A stretch of 64,000 nt of DNA, taken from NCBI RefSeq assembly GCF_000189635.1, contig NW_002476246.1, positions 434,001 to 498,000 on the forward strand. The letters are read 5' to 3'. Below are positions 27,538 to 41,157 of this stretch, piece by piece; position 1 is the first letter of the stretch, and the number at the start of each line of letters is the position of its first letter. Under the pieces are notes generated by a model. The model ran no database searches, was not told where the DNA came from, and saw only the letters and a program-made list of their open reading frames with translations. The DNA is from Tetrahymena thermophila SB210 (lineage: Eukaryota > Ciliophora > Oligohymenophorea > Hymenostomatida > Tetrahymenidae). The position numbers and the translations under genes were made by a program.

Positions 27538-30500
27538 ATGATGTAATAATTTTTCTTTCTACTTGTCTTATTCCTAGCAATTAATGGTATTATTGTGAGA
27601 GGTATATCTATTACTTTATTTTTCATTAAATGATCATTCTACTTTTTTTTGTTTAACATAAAATACGTAGAAGTTAAATATTAAAAAAGCTATTAATTTT
27701 ATTTTAATAAATAGGGTTAGAAGTGGTCTACTATTAAGATTTTACTCCTAGTCTTACCTGCTCTAATCTTTTTAGCTAGTATTGGTCAATAGTTTCTGGT
27801 ACTTTTTCTGGTGGAAATTGCCAATATTAATGTTCGAGAACAGATAATGGAATTCATATTGACATATTATCACCAGATATGTCTAGTTATCCTAACGGAT
27901 TATAAATGATAAAATCAATCACATAGCCTTATTCTTTTATTGGTGTTGATTTAGTTTATTTAGTGAAAGATGACCCCTTAAATATGAATATATTTGATGG
28001 AAATACTTCTTTGTACAGTTAAAACTATAGTGGCGCAAGTACAGGTACGAGTATGGAATATAATTATAAATTAAAATGTTCATTTTGGTCTGGAAATATG
28101 TAAGTAAGTAAGGAAACAGTTTAATTGAATTAATATCTAGCATCAGACTAGATAAAAGTGAAGTTCGTATAACATGTAACTAGTGATTTTTCATGGTATG
28201 GTGTTTTAAAGTTAAGAGCATGGGCTAATTGTGTAGAGAATTGCAATGTTTGCTTAAACATAGCTAATTGCAGCAGTTGTCTTTAAGGGTTTGATAGGTA
28301 TACACTACAATCAGGATAAAAAGTATGTGACTAAACTTAAGATTGCAACATAAACAATTGCTTTTCATGTATCAAAAGCTCTCCTTCTTCACAAACAGCT
28401 ACTTGTGTTAAATGTCTACCAGGTTATTCCTTAGATGCAAACTAAAATTGTATTGCAAATCCTGGAGGGGCTTGTCCTGCAAGTAAATTTAAACTTTAAT
28501 TTAATGGTTTAAAATAAATAGTATTCAATATAAAATATAAATCTATGTTTAAATTTAATAATTAAATTGAAATTAAATCTTTTGTAAATAATAATATTAT
28601 TTTTATAATTAAATTAGACTAATATTAATCAACAATTTCAGGTTGCTAAGCCTACAGTACTAAATGTTATATGTAAAAGTAAAATACTTACTATACTTGG
28701 TAAACTTGTCCTGGATAAGTAAATTTATCTTAATACAAATGCTTAAATTCTTAGTCAATTCTTATCTATGAACATAAAAATTATTCTCTTTATACATGTG
28801 GTTGCCCTGTAAATAATTGCATTTAATGTCCAAATCCAAGCTAATGCTCTTAGTGTTAATTAGGATATACTTATGATCCTATCTCTTAAACTTGTACTTT
28901 TGTGATTTGCCCTGTATTGTATTCACGCGATCCTTAAACAGGCCTATGCACTAAAAATTGCAGCGGAAATGACTGTTAGTAATGTGATTAAAATTAATAA
29001 TGTACTTTATGTAACCCCACAGGTAATTATTATAAAGTAACCGCAAATCCGATCAATTGCTCTTTGTGTACAATTTAAAATTGCTCAAGCTGCTCAGGAG
29101 AAGGTATTTAGTTAATTTCATTTATTTAGTAAATACAAAAAAATAATTTTTTTTTATAAAATTTAATATTAAAAAATATTTACTTAAATATTAATTTTAG
29201 GACTTTGTTAGAAATGCTAAAATCATTTTTCTTTAAGTTCAGACAGAACTACTTGTTATCCTTGTAATGTAGACAATTGTAGTTAATGTGTAATTGGTTA
29301 ACCTAGTTTATGTTAGACATGCATAAATGGTTATATATTAAGCTTTGATTAAACTACTTGTTCATGTTCTGTGTAAAATTGTTAAACATGCAATTCTTAA
29401 GATGGTACAATTTGTGATTTTTGTGTAAATGGGTATCTAATTAGCTTAGACAAAAAGTAGTGTTCATGTGCTGTTCCAAACTGTTCTCAGTGTAATCTTT
29501 TAGATGGTACTTAATGCTAAACTTGTGTTAGTGGATATAATCTGAACCCTTTAAATAGTAAATGCTTATGTAATGTTTCTAATTGTTAAACTTGTAATTC
29601 TTTAAATGGTAATTTATGTGATAGCTGCATAACAAACTATGCACCAGCAGGAATCTAATCGCCAATTTGTACTTGCTAAGCTTATGGATGCTAAACATGC
29701 ACTCCTCTGAATGGGCTCATGTGTTAAATTTGTTATTCGAATTTCCAAATTTCATAAAGTGGATCTTGCTTATGTAATGTTTAGAATTGCAGCCAATGTA
29801 GTGCAACAGATGGAAATATATGTAATACATGTGTGAATAATTACTTATTAAATTCTTCTAAAACATCATGTGATTGCTAAGTAAACAGCTGTAATTAATG
29901 CGATCCAAATAATGGAAAAATATGTATATCTCCTAAGCCAGGTTATACTTATGATCCTATAAGTTAAACAAATAAATGTAATTTCACAAACTGTTAAATA
30001 TGTGATCTAAACGATGGAAATATTTGTTTGTAATGTTAAAGCGGATATAACTTTAATTCTAACTAATGTTAATGTAATGTTTCTAATTGCTAAACTTGTA
30101 ATTCTTTAAATGGTAATTTATGTGATAGCTGCATAGCAAACTATGCACCAGCAGGAATCTAATCGCCAATTTGTACTTGCTAAGTTTATGGATGCTAAAC
30201 TTGCACTCCTCTGAATGGGCTCATGTGTTAAATTTGTTATTCGAATTTCCAAATTTCATAAAGTGGATCTTGCTTATGTAATGTTTAGAATTGCAGCCAA
30301 TGTAGTGCAACAGATGGAAATATATGTAATACATGTGTGAATAATTACTTATTAAATTCATCTAAAACATCTTGTGATTGCTAAATAAATAGCTGTAATT
30401 AATGCGATCCAAATAATGGAAAAATATGCATATCTCCTAAGCCAGGTTATACTTATGATCCTATAAGTTAAACAAATAAATGCAATTTTTAAAACTGTTA

Positions 30501-33500
30501 AATATGTGATACAAACGATGGAAATATTTGTTTGTAATGTTAAAGCGGATATAACTTTAATTCTAACTAATGTTAATGTAATGTTTCTAATTGCTAAACT
30601 TGCAATTCTTTAAATGGTAATTTATGCGATAGCTGTATAACTAATTATGCACCATTAGGTATCTAATCTTCTACTTGTACTTGCTAAATTTATGGATGTT
30701 AAACGTGTACTCCTCTTAATGGGCTCATATGTTAAATTTGTTATTCAAATTTTAGTATTTCATAAAATGGATCTTGCTTGTGTAATGTTTAGAATTGCAG
30801 CCAATGTAGTGCAACAGATGGAAATATATGTAATACATGTGTGAATAATTACTTATTAAATTCTTCTAAAACATCATGTGATTGCTAAGTAAACAGCTGT
30901 AATTAATGTGATCCAAATAATGGAAAAATATGTATATCTCCTAAGCAAGGTTATACATATGATCCTATAAGTTAAACAAATAAATGTAATTTTGCAAACT
31001 GTAAAAGATGTGACCCAAACGATGGAAACATTTGTTTGTAATGTTAAAATGGATATAACTTTAGTTCAAACTAATGTTAGTGCAATGTTTAATATTGTTA
31101 AAAATGTGATCCTTTAGATGGGAGTACATGTCAATAATGCATTACTGAATATCACTTTAATCCAACTGGTTAAACTGTTTAATGCTAGCTCAATTGTAGC
31201 TTAGACAACTGCAAAGAATGTTAAGACCCTCCAAATAATAAAACTTAGTGTAAAATCTGTAATTTTGGATATGTATTAGATCCATCTACAAATTAGTGTG
31301 TTTCAACTTAATGCAAAGTTCTTCAGTGTAGTCAATGCTAACCATATAAGCCAAATCTATGCTAAATATGTAATGATAAATATAATTTAGATTCTGATTC
31401 TTAATGTATTTTATCGATAAAGAATTCTCTGTTTAATAAACTGTCATTTAAAATGTTGGATATAATGTTACTTTAATTTTTAAAAATTAAATAGTTACGG
31501 AAGATTAAAATTTTGATAGTTAATTAAAAATCTAAATATAAGATTATGCAAACCCTTTTTAAGTTACTATCCTATAGGTTTAAGAAAAATCAATAAAAAT
31601 TTAATTAAAATTATAAGACAATTGTAAAAATAAGAACTTGGTAGTTTAGATGAAAGATCATAGCTTTGTGCAGATTAATAACTTAGTTGATCCACAAAAA
31701 GAAGTAAAACTTAATGAATATGTGGTTCTTTCAGAATCTTAAATTTAATAGTCTTAACAGACTAAATAAGTTACTTCTGGAGCTTCCTCTTCCTTACTTA
31801 TAATTATGATACTTATGATAGTGATAGGAAATACCTATGTTCTTTTTAGTACAATAGATTTAACAACTTTTATTTATTTTATGCTCTTTATTGATGTTAG
31901 ATATCCTGATAATGTCATGTCGTTTTGCTCTATATTTTAAAATTTCCAGTTTGCTTTCATTCCAAACGCAATATAAGTTTATTTAATGGATTCTAATTAT
32001 AGTCAACCGTACACTCCCAAGAAATTCATTGATAATGGATATGATGCGTAAAATATCATTTTTCAAATAAATTTATTTAAATATTTTTAATTAAATAGAT
32101 ACTTTTTTAATGGAGCAGGATAATCTCTAACAACTATGGCTGGTATCATAGCAATATATGGAGTTATCAAAATTCTATCTTATATTCCTGTAACTTCTAT
32201 AAGAGTATATATAAGAAGTAAAATCAAAAGTGGATGGGTATATTTTTGTCAATTATTTTAAGTTATTTAAAAAAGTTATGAAATTTTACTAAGCTAGTTT
32301 TGACTTATTTTTTATTTAAAAAAAATTAGGAATTTTGTGGCTTTTTTGATATGGTTGGATGTGTGTATGTTTATTTATTAATATCTTCTCTATTATAGTT
32401 TTTCAGTTTTTAATTTGATGAATCACTTGCTTTTATTAACTACACACTCTTTTCTTTAACCTTTGTATTCACTATAATATATCCAATAATGATAACGATT
32501 TTCATTAAAAAATGCAAAAATTTAAATGAACCATAAATTCAAATGTAATTTGGATCAATTATAGGAGGTTTAGTGATACCTTAAAATGATCAAAATTCTG
32601 AGGAATAAAACAAAAAACAAGAAAATAACTTGAATCAATCTAATCTAAAGACATCAGATGAAAACAAATCTTTATAAAAAATTGGACATGAAAAACTAAC
32701 AAGATAAAAAGAGTTACAGTATAAGTGGAGTAGATATACAAATGTAATTCTTTATGTTAGAAAAATTATTTACATGATGGTTTTATTATATTTTTATGGA
32801 TAAGTTTACTTATAAATGATTATTATTAATTCTATGAATGTTTTCCTATCAATCTTTTATTTGTACCTTAAACCATAAGAAGAAAAATCTGCTAATATAA
32901 AAAATGGAATAAGCGAGGTATTACTAGTAATAATGTAGGTTACAATTTGCTTCTTAGTTAAAGATGATGAAAATCAAAGAGAATAAGATAGATTTAACAT
33001 AGGATGGATTATAGTTGGTAGTGCATCTTTAATTTTAACTATACATATTTTTAGTGTTGTTATAGATCTATTAAAAGGTATTTATAATCTTGTTAAAGAT
33101 TTTATTTGCACAATGATAAAACCAAAAGCAGAGATCGAAAAGTTAAAATAAGAAAAACTCGCTGACGAATAGAATAAATAAAATAAATTTTTGATACTAC
33201 CTTCTTAAATTTCGATTGATAAATTAAGAAGTATAAAAAAGAAATTAAGCTTAGTTCCTTAGTCATAATTAGATATATCTAAGGTATCTATATAAAGACA
33301 TTAAATCAAACAAAAATCAATAATAGTTTAACCTAGAAATTATGAAAGCAACCATATCATTGAACTACAAAAGCAATCAGAAAATTATGGCTAGTCAAAT
33401 AAGCATTCCCTTAAAGACATAGAAAACTTTATTTAAAAAAATGAATAGAAAAATTCTTCTTTTGAATTAAAAAACTCTCCAGACCATGAAAAAATGAATT

Positions 33501-33634
33501 TATAAAATTCATTTATCCACAATAACATAAATAATTAGACTACTCATAGAATACTATTTTCAGCACCTCAATCTATTAATATATCTAATAATGATTTATT
33601 ATCTGCTAAAAATCCATCATAAGTATTTTTATGA
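27538..33634 (+). pseudogene. Array gene 4: frameshifted copy, predicted soluble ectodomain
   Basis: Exon layout equals gene 3, with introns at 27602-27714, 28483-28617, 29104-29200, 32048-32098 and 32238-32329. Exon 4 is 4 nt shorter because of a deletion near 31418-31426, just after the last cysteine module. The shifted frame reaches TGA at 31651-31653. The product would keep the signal peptide, N-terminal domain and all Cys modules (about 1,256 residues) but lose the beta-like domain and every membrane segment. The downstream exons keep their exact lengths (139 and 1,305 nt) and lack other obvious breaks, so the lesion is young. It is either a recent pseudogene or a gene for a secreted ectodomain. 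The 41792 copy, its closest relative, lacks the deletion. A sequencing error is possible. Confidence 0.82.
29573..31084 (+). repeat. Three tandem 504-bp coding units in gene 4
   Basis: Units start near 29573, 30077 and 30581 with TGTTTCTAATTG. Units 1 and 2 share the variant CACCAGCAGGAATCTAATC, while unit 3 differs (CACCATTAGGTATCTAATC). These variants are not those of gene 3, so the units have been homogenised separately in each gene. Confidence 0.85.
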
Positions 33635-34226
33635 AAGTAATTGCTTATATTTTTTAAAAATATTGTATTTTCTTAAGAATTTTTTCAAATAAAAAAAATA
33701 ATTTCTTAATTAATTAATATTTATAAATTTATTTATCTGACATATTTTGGAATTCGTTAAGGCACAGATAGTCATAAAGCAATATTCTATATCAATTCAC
33801 TCTATTAAATAAAATAAAAAAATATAAAATACTCATAAAACTAAAAACTTTCTAAAAACTAAATTATTTTATTCATCGCTTATCTATTTTCAATATTAAA
33901 TATAAAAGACAATTCTTTTTAATTTAGCATTACATATGATTGATTCAATATTAAATTTAATAATTTATTAGTTTAAAATATAAATAAATTAGAAAAAATA
34001 TTTAATCAAAACTAAAAAGCATAAATCAAATAAAGCTAATATTTTTAAATTCATTACATTTTTTACAATTTCAGCCATTTTATAATGAATTATTAATATA
34101 AAAAATATTTAATAGAAAAAAATATTCTGGAATTATTCTATTAATCATAAATAAAAATTAAGAAGTTTATTTGAAAGGGAGGTTACCTCTTTTCAAATTT
34201 AGTAAAAAATTCATAATATATATTAC
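33635..34226. other. Duplicated 3' flank of gene 4, no gene
   Basis: Matches the DNA after the 41792 gene (46885-47208) and, to about 34040, the DNA after gene 1. The rest is AT-rich and featureless. Confidence 0.55.
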
Positions 34227-35181
34227 ATTGTGTTTCTTCCTAATGGATATATTTTTTTAAATAATAATTAAGTTTGCTCTTGTCCTAGCACGTTAAAGAT
34301 TAACAACATGTATAACTCAATGCAAAGTTTAAAAGTATAAATAATTTTTAGCAAATAATTTAGATAAATGCGAAAATTGTGAAAATAATTACAACCTAGA
34401 TAATTATTTATATTTTACATATTTTTAGGTTATTTTAAATAGCTTAATGATCGTATTCATAACATTTTATTATTTTTATATGAAACCATAAGAAGACAAG
34501 AATACTAATATTAAAAATTGTCTATTAGTAGAGGATGATTAGACTTAGGATGAATAACATAGATTTAATGCTGATTGGGTAATTATAGAATCAGCTTTTG
34601 CTATTTTAATTATTCATATTTTAAGTGTAATTATCAATCTACTGAAAAGTATAACTAATTTAGTTAAAGACTTTATTTGCACATTATTTAAATCAAAAAA
34701 AAGAGTTAGAAAAAATATATAAATAAATTAGGAGATATTAATTAATCAAAGTATAAAACTATAGATGTTGCTTCTCAATATCTTTAGAAAAAATCAGAAG
34801 TATCTAAAAAAATTTTAGTTCAATTATATCTTAAAAAGGATCAACTTCTAGGTTCTCATTATCACAATTAAAAAGGTAGATAGCCTAAAGAATTAACCTA
34901 CGATATATCCTTCAATAAAAATAAATATTTTTAACCAATTATATTAGAACTAAAAAATAAAAATAATTTAAATTTACAAGAATTAAGCTTAAATGATAAA
35001 GATTAGAATGATCTTAAAAAATAAATTCATTTTAGTATTAAAAATAAGATATATTATATAGTTTATCATATAACTAATTATAAAGTTAATATTAACATCT
35101 AAGTAATAGATTTTTAAACTAAAATGCTTAATTACTAATTATATGTTATCCCATAAAGATTATTTTATACAATTAGTATAA
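34227..35181 (+). pseudogene. Relic of a gene-2-like copy
   Basis: The first about 180 bp match the last cysteine modules of gene 2 (about 15690-15860). After a junction near 34408 the sequence matches the last third of gene 2 (about 17230-18063), so about 1.4 kb with two introns has been deleted. The module part is frameshifted (an inserted stretch near 34290 breaks the frame), further small deletions follow, and the original stop TGA has become TAA at 35179-35181. It lies between a type-1 gene and the next 5' flank, exactly as gene 2 does, so it marks a duplicated gene block. Not expected to make protein. Confidence 0.82.
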
Positions 35182-35440
35182 CAAAATAAATAAAATATGT
35201 AATTTATTATTTGCCTTTTGTAAAACAATTTTTATTTTAGAATCTAAAAATGCATTTATTTAGAATTTTTATTTTTGCAATAAAATAAAGCTAGTTGAAT
35301 GAAATCAAGTAATCTATTTTTGAAAATATCTAACCTGCTCTTATGAAGACAGGATAGTTTATTTCCTCTTTAAGTGAAATATTTTTTAATACTTGATATT
35401 ACACTTTTCAATTCTTTTTAATCTAAACATTTCTCTTTAA

Positions 35441-36812
35441 AAGTGTTAAGACTATTTTATAATCCTTCACTTTTATTTTAGGTCATAATTTCTTAACATA
35501 AAAATATTCTAACCTTACAAATCATTATTAAGTGATAGATAGCACTTTATTCATTCAAAAAAAGCTAAATAAAAGTTCGCAATGATATAGATCATTATTT
35601 TAATCTTATAGCAGCAAATTAATTACTAGTTAGAAACTAGTAAAAATATGATCAACTAAATAAGACTATAAAAAAATTAATAATTGTTAATTAAATATTG
35701 ATTTCAAATATTTTTATCTAAAATAATAAATTAAGAATTATTTAAAACATAAGTCTAATTATTGGCAATAAGAATTTTTTATAATGTCATACATTTAAAA
35801 TAAATAAAAGGATTTTCATAAAGTTTGTAAAGTCTGTTAATTAAATATTTGAAAAATTATTTAAAAATAAATATTTGATGCCAAAAAAATATCTATTCCA
35901 TGTTTTTTAAAAAAAATTTGATTATCTATTTTACTAAGATTTCTAAAATTAAAAGAAACAATCAAATAATAAAAGAATTTTTTTTTTCATAAATAACTAA
36001 TAGTAAAAATCATTGAAATTATTATTTAAATTATGGTATAAATTTTAGACTTTAATTGTCCCATATATCTTATTGTATTTTCTCTTAAGTTAGCTTTTAT
36101 TTAAAAAAAATTTTTCTTTGTATATTCTTTTCTATTAAAAATACAAAAAATTTAACAAATCTATTTTCAGTCTTCTCAATTAATACTTAACATATTCCTT
36201 ACTTACTTAATACAGTAAAAAGCGAATTATATATATTTAATACAATTAATTAAATGTACATAAGATGTTAAATATATTTTAATGCTTTTAATAATTTTGA
36301 ATTAGAGCAAGAACCAGTAAGTGAATATTTTAAGTAACGTGTCATGAGAGCGAAATTGGTATTTGGTTACTAAATTTGTTACATTTATGGACTTAAAATT
36401 ATCCTATAAAATATCTTTTTAATTAATACTATCTAGTTACTTAAAATAATGTGGCCAGAGATAAAAATTTTACTTTGAGGTATATTATGAATTATTACTT
36501 GAGTAAACAATAAAAATTGATTATTATATATTATTTAGCATTTTTGTAAAAATAAATTAGCCAGATCAAAATAAAAAGAATTTTAACCTCTCTATATTAT
36601 ATTTAGTTCGATTATATTCCATTAATATGTTTTTATCTAGTATTCAAAAGGCTGAATATTTTCCTTATTTGTGTATCTAAAAACTATTTGTAAATACTTG
36701 TAAAAAATTATTCTAATTAAAAGAAACAAAGTTTTGTCAAAAAGAAAAATTCAGATAAATTGAAAAAGTAACAAAGAGGAGAAATATTTCTAAAGTATAT
36801 TTTAGCTAAATA
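35441..36812 (+). repeat. Duplicated 5' flank of array gene 5
   Basis: Third full-length copy of the upstream block, with the hairpin at 35625-35641 and the later landmarks in the same order. The DNA between the relic and this block (35182-35440) shows nothing recognisable. Confidence 0.68.
35625..35641. repeat. Conserved hairpin upstream of gene 5
   Basis: Third exact copy of ACTAGTTAGAAACTAGT, kept although the gene it precedes is broken. Confidence 0.6.
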
Positions 36813-39800
36813 ATGATCAAATAATTTTTCTTTTTATTTGTCTTATTTCTAACAACTATTGACCGTTTTATTGTGAGAGGTTTACCTATTATTTTATTTT
36901 TCATTAAATATCGTTCTACTTTTTTTTGTTTAACATAAAATATATGGAAGTTAAATATTAAAAAAGCTATTAAATTTTATTTTAATAAATAGGGTTAGAA
37001 GTGGTCTACTATTAAGATTTTACTCCTATTCTTTCCTGCTCTAATCTTTTTAGCTAGTATTTGTCTATAGTTTCTGGTTCTTTTTCTGGTGGAAGTTGCT
37101 AATATTAATGCTAGAGATCAGATAACGGAAATCATGCTGACATATTTTCAACAAATATGTCTAATTATCCTAGCGGATTCTAAATGATAAAATCAATTAC
37201 AAAACCTTATTCTTTTTTTGGTGTTAATTTAGTTTATTTAGTGAAAGATGACCCCTTGAATATGAATATATTTGATGGAAATACTTCTTTGTTCAGTTAA
37301 AATTATAGCGGCGGTAGTACAGGTACGAATGTGGAATATAATTATAGACTAAAATGTTCTTTTTGGTCTGGAAATTTGTAAGTAAGTAAGGAAACAGTTT
37401 AATTAAATTAATATCTAGCATCAGACACTATAAAATTGTAGTTTAAATAACATGTAACTAGTGATTTTTCTTGGTATGGTGTTTTGAAGTTAAGGGCATG
37501 GGCTAATTGTGTTGAGAATTGTAATATTTGCTTAGACAATACGAACTGCAGCAGCTGTCTTTAAGGGTTTGATAGGTATACACTATAATCAGGATAAAAA
37601 GTATGTGAATAAACTTAAGATTGCAACATAACAAATTGTTTTTCATGTATCAAAAGTCCTGCTTCTTCTCTAACATTTACTTGTGTTAAATGTCTACCAG
37701 GTTATTCATTAGATACTAACAAAAATTGTATTGCAAATACTGGAGGAGATTGTCCTGCAAGTACATTTAAATTATAATTTAATAGTTTAAAAATACTAAT
37801 ATTATTCAATATAAAATATAATTCTATGTTTAAATTTAATTATCAAATTGAAATAATTTTAAATAAAAATATTTTTTTAATAATAATTTTATTTTTATTA
37901 CTTAATTAGACTAGTATTAATCAATGGTTTAAGGTTGCTAAGCCTATAGTAGTTAATGTTTTTTGTAAAAGTAAAATACTTACTTTACTTGGTTACCTTG
38001 TCCTGGATAAGTAAATTTATCTTAATACAAATGCTTAAATTTTTAGTCTATTCTTATCTATGAACATAAAAATTATTCTCTTTATACATGTGGCTGCCCT
38101 GTAAATAATTGCATTTAATGTCCAAATCCAAGCTAATGCTCTTAGTGTTAATTAGGATATACTTATGATCCTATCTCTTTAACTTGTACTTTTGTGATAT
38201 GCCCTGTATTATATTCCCACGATCCTTAAACTGGTCTATGTAGTAAAAATTGCAGCGGAAATGACTGTTAGTAATGTGATTAAAATCAATAATGTACTTT
38301 ATGTAATCCTACAGGTAATTTTTATATAGAAACCGCAAATCCAGTCAATTGCGCTTTGTGTACAATTTAAAATTGCTCAAGCTGCTCAGGAGAAGGTATT
38401 TAATTATTTTATTTATTTACTAAACTCAAAAAAATAAAATTTTTCGAGTTTTAAAAAATAATATTTTTTATTAAAAGTTTAAATTTAAAAATATATTTAT
38501 TTAATTTTGAAATTTAGGACTTTGTTAGCAATGCTAAAACTATTTTTCCTTAAGTTTAGACAGAACTGCTTGTAATCCTTGTAATGTCAAAAATTGTAGT
38601 TAATGTGTAATTGGTTAACCTAGTTTATGTTAGACATGTATAGCTGGTTATATTTAAAGCTCTGATAAAACTACTTGTTCATGTTCTGTGTAAAATTGTT
38701 AAACATGCAATTCTTAAGATGGTACAATTTGTGATTTTTGTGTAAATGGATATTTAATTAGTTTAGACAAAAAGTAGTGTTCATGTGTTGTTCCTAATTG
38801 TTCTCAGTGTAATCTTTTAGATGGTACTTAATGCTAAACTTGAGTTAGTGGATATAATTTGAACCTTTTAAATAGTAAATGCTTATGTAACGTTTCTAAT
38901 TGCTAAACTTGCAATTCTTCAAATGGTAATTTATGTGATAGTTGCATAACTAATTATTCACCAGTAGGTATCTAATCGCTAATTTGTACCTGCTAAGTTT
39001 ATGGATGCTAAACTTGCACTCCTCTGAATAGGCTCATGTGTTAAATTTGTTATTCGAATTTCATTATTTCATAAAGTGGATCTTGCTTATGTAATGTTTA
39101 GAATTGCAGCCAATGTAGTGCAACAGATGGAAATACATGTAATACATGTATGAATAATTACTTATTAAATTCTTCTAAAACATCATGAGATTGCTAAGTA
39201 AACAGCTGTAATTAATGTGATTAAAACAATGGAAAAATATGTATATCTCCTAAGCCAGGTTATACTTATGATCCTATAAGTTAAACAAATAAATGTAATT
39301 TTGCAAACTGTAAAAGATGTGACCCAAACGATGGAAAAATTTGTTTGTAATGTTAAAATGGATATAACTTCAGTTTAAACTAATGTTAGTGCAATGTTTA
39401 ATATTGTTAAAAATGTGATCCTTTAAATGGGAGTACATGTCAATAATGCATTACTGAATATCACTTTAATCCAACTGGTTAAACTGTTTACTGCTAGCTG
39501 AATTGCAACTTAGATAACTGCAAAGAATGTTAAGATCCTCCAAATAATAAAACTTAATGTAAAAGCTGTAATTCTGGATATGTATTAGATCCATCTACAA
39601 ATTAGTGTGTTTCAACTTAATGCAAAGTTCCTCAGTGTAGTCAATGCTAACCATATAAACCAAATCTATGCTAAACATGTAATGATAAATATAATTTAAA
39701 TTATGATTCTCAATGTATTTTATCAATAAAGAATGATTTTTCTGTTTAGTAAACCGTGATTTAAAATGTTGGCTATAATATCACTTTAATTTTTAAAAAT

Positions 39801-40958
39801 TAAATAGTTATGGAAGATTAAAATTTTGACAGTTAATTAAACATTTGCAAAAACTTAAATAACTCAAAAATTCAAATGTAATTCGGATCAATTATAGGAG
39901 GTTTAGTGCTACCTTAAAATGACCAATATTCTGATGTATATAACAAAAAATAAGAAAACAACTTGAAAGAATTTAATTTAAAGACTTCAAATGAAAACAA
40001 ATATTTACAAAAAATTGAATATGAAAAACTAACAAGATAAAAGTAGTTACAGTATAAGTGGAGTAGATATACAAATGTAATTCTTTATGGTAGAAAAATT
40101 ATTTACATGACGGTTTTATTGTATTTATATGGATAAGTATACTTTTAAATGGTTATTATTAATTCTATGAATATTTTCCTATCAATATATTATCTATACA
40201 TTAAGCCATAAGAAGAAAAATCTGCTAATATAAAAAATGGAATAAGTGAGGTGTTACTAGTAATAATGCAGGTTACAATTTGTTTCTTAGTTAAAGATGA
40301 TGAAAGTTAAAGAGAAGAAGATAGATTTAATATAGGATGGATTATAGTTGGTAGTGCATCTTTAATTTTAACTATACATATTTTTAGTGTTGTTGTAGAT
40401 CTATTAAAAGGCATTTATAATCTTGTTAAAGATTTTATTTGCACACTGATAAAACCAAAAGCAGAGATAGAAAGTTTAAAATAAGAAAAATTCGTTGAGG
40501 AATAGAATAAATAAAATAAATTTTTAAGACTAACTTCTTAAATTTCGGTTGATAAATTAAGATTTATGAAAAAGAAATTAAGCTTAGTTCCTTAGTCATA
40601 ATTAGATATATCTATGGTATCAATATAAAGACATTAAATAAAATAAAAATAAATAATAGTTTAGCCTAAAAATAATGAAAGCAACCATATCATAGAACTA
40701 CAAAAACAATCAGAAAATTGTGACTTGTTATATAAACAAACCCTTAAAGACGAAGAAAATTAAATAAAAAAAAATGATAATTCTTTTTGATTAAAAAACT
40801 CTCCATTCCATTAAAAAATCAATTAATAAATTTCATTTATACACAATAACATAAATAATTAGACTATAAATAAAATACTATTTTCAACACCATGATTTAT
40901 TAATATATCAAATAATTATATTCTAGCTGCTAAAAATAGATCATAAGTATTTTTATGA
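36813..40958 (+). pseudogene. Array gene 5: broken by two nonsense codons and a deletion
   Basis: Introns at 36880-36992, 37761-37909 and 38396-38517 and exons 1-3 follow the family pattern, with one extra codon in exon 1. In exon 4 two conserved Cys codons (TGT in the paralogues) read TGA, at 38841-38843 and 39186-39188, so the product would stop after 548 residues. Near 39840 about 1.0 kb is missing relative to gene 6. The loss removes the beta-like domain, the first membrane segments, introns 4 and 5 and exon 5, and joins the remains of exons 4 and 6 in frame. The tail near 40770 has lost more bases. The gene is dead as a membrane protein. A short secreted N-terminal product cannot be excluded. 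Confidence 0.87.
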
Positions 40959-41157
40959 AAGTATTGTTCATATTTTAAAAAAATCTTGTATTTTCTAAAG
41001 AATGTTTTAAAATAAAAAGAAAAATTTTTTTCAATTAATTTATTTAAATTCGATAAACACATATTTTTTTTATAAAGTTACTCATTTATTTCAAAATAAA
41101 TATTAATCAACTTTATATGAAATATTGAAAAATAATATAAATCAAAAAATTTAGAGT
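40959..41157. other. 3' flank of gene 5, no gene
   Basis: AT-rich DNA that resembles the sequence after the relic at 47223-48480 (shared TATAAAGTWACTCATTTATT). The next duplicated block starts abruptly at 41158. Confidence 0.5.

Larger units (their letters stand above)
26904..33970. repeat. Segmental duplication, copy A (paired with 41158-47208)
   Basis: Near-identical flank, gene and 3' flank shared with 41158-47208. The length difference of about 1.0 kb is accounted for by the two extra 504-bp units here. Both copies end at the same TAATTTATTA point. Confidence 0.8.

Noticed and set aside
38841-39188. TGA read as Cys or selenocysteine in gene 5
   Set aside because: TGA ends the intact paralogues at the expected place, no recoding element is visible, and the same copy carries a large deletion. 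Pseudogenisation is simpler.
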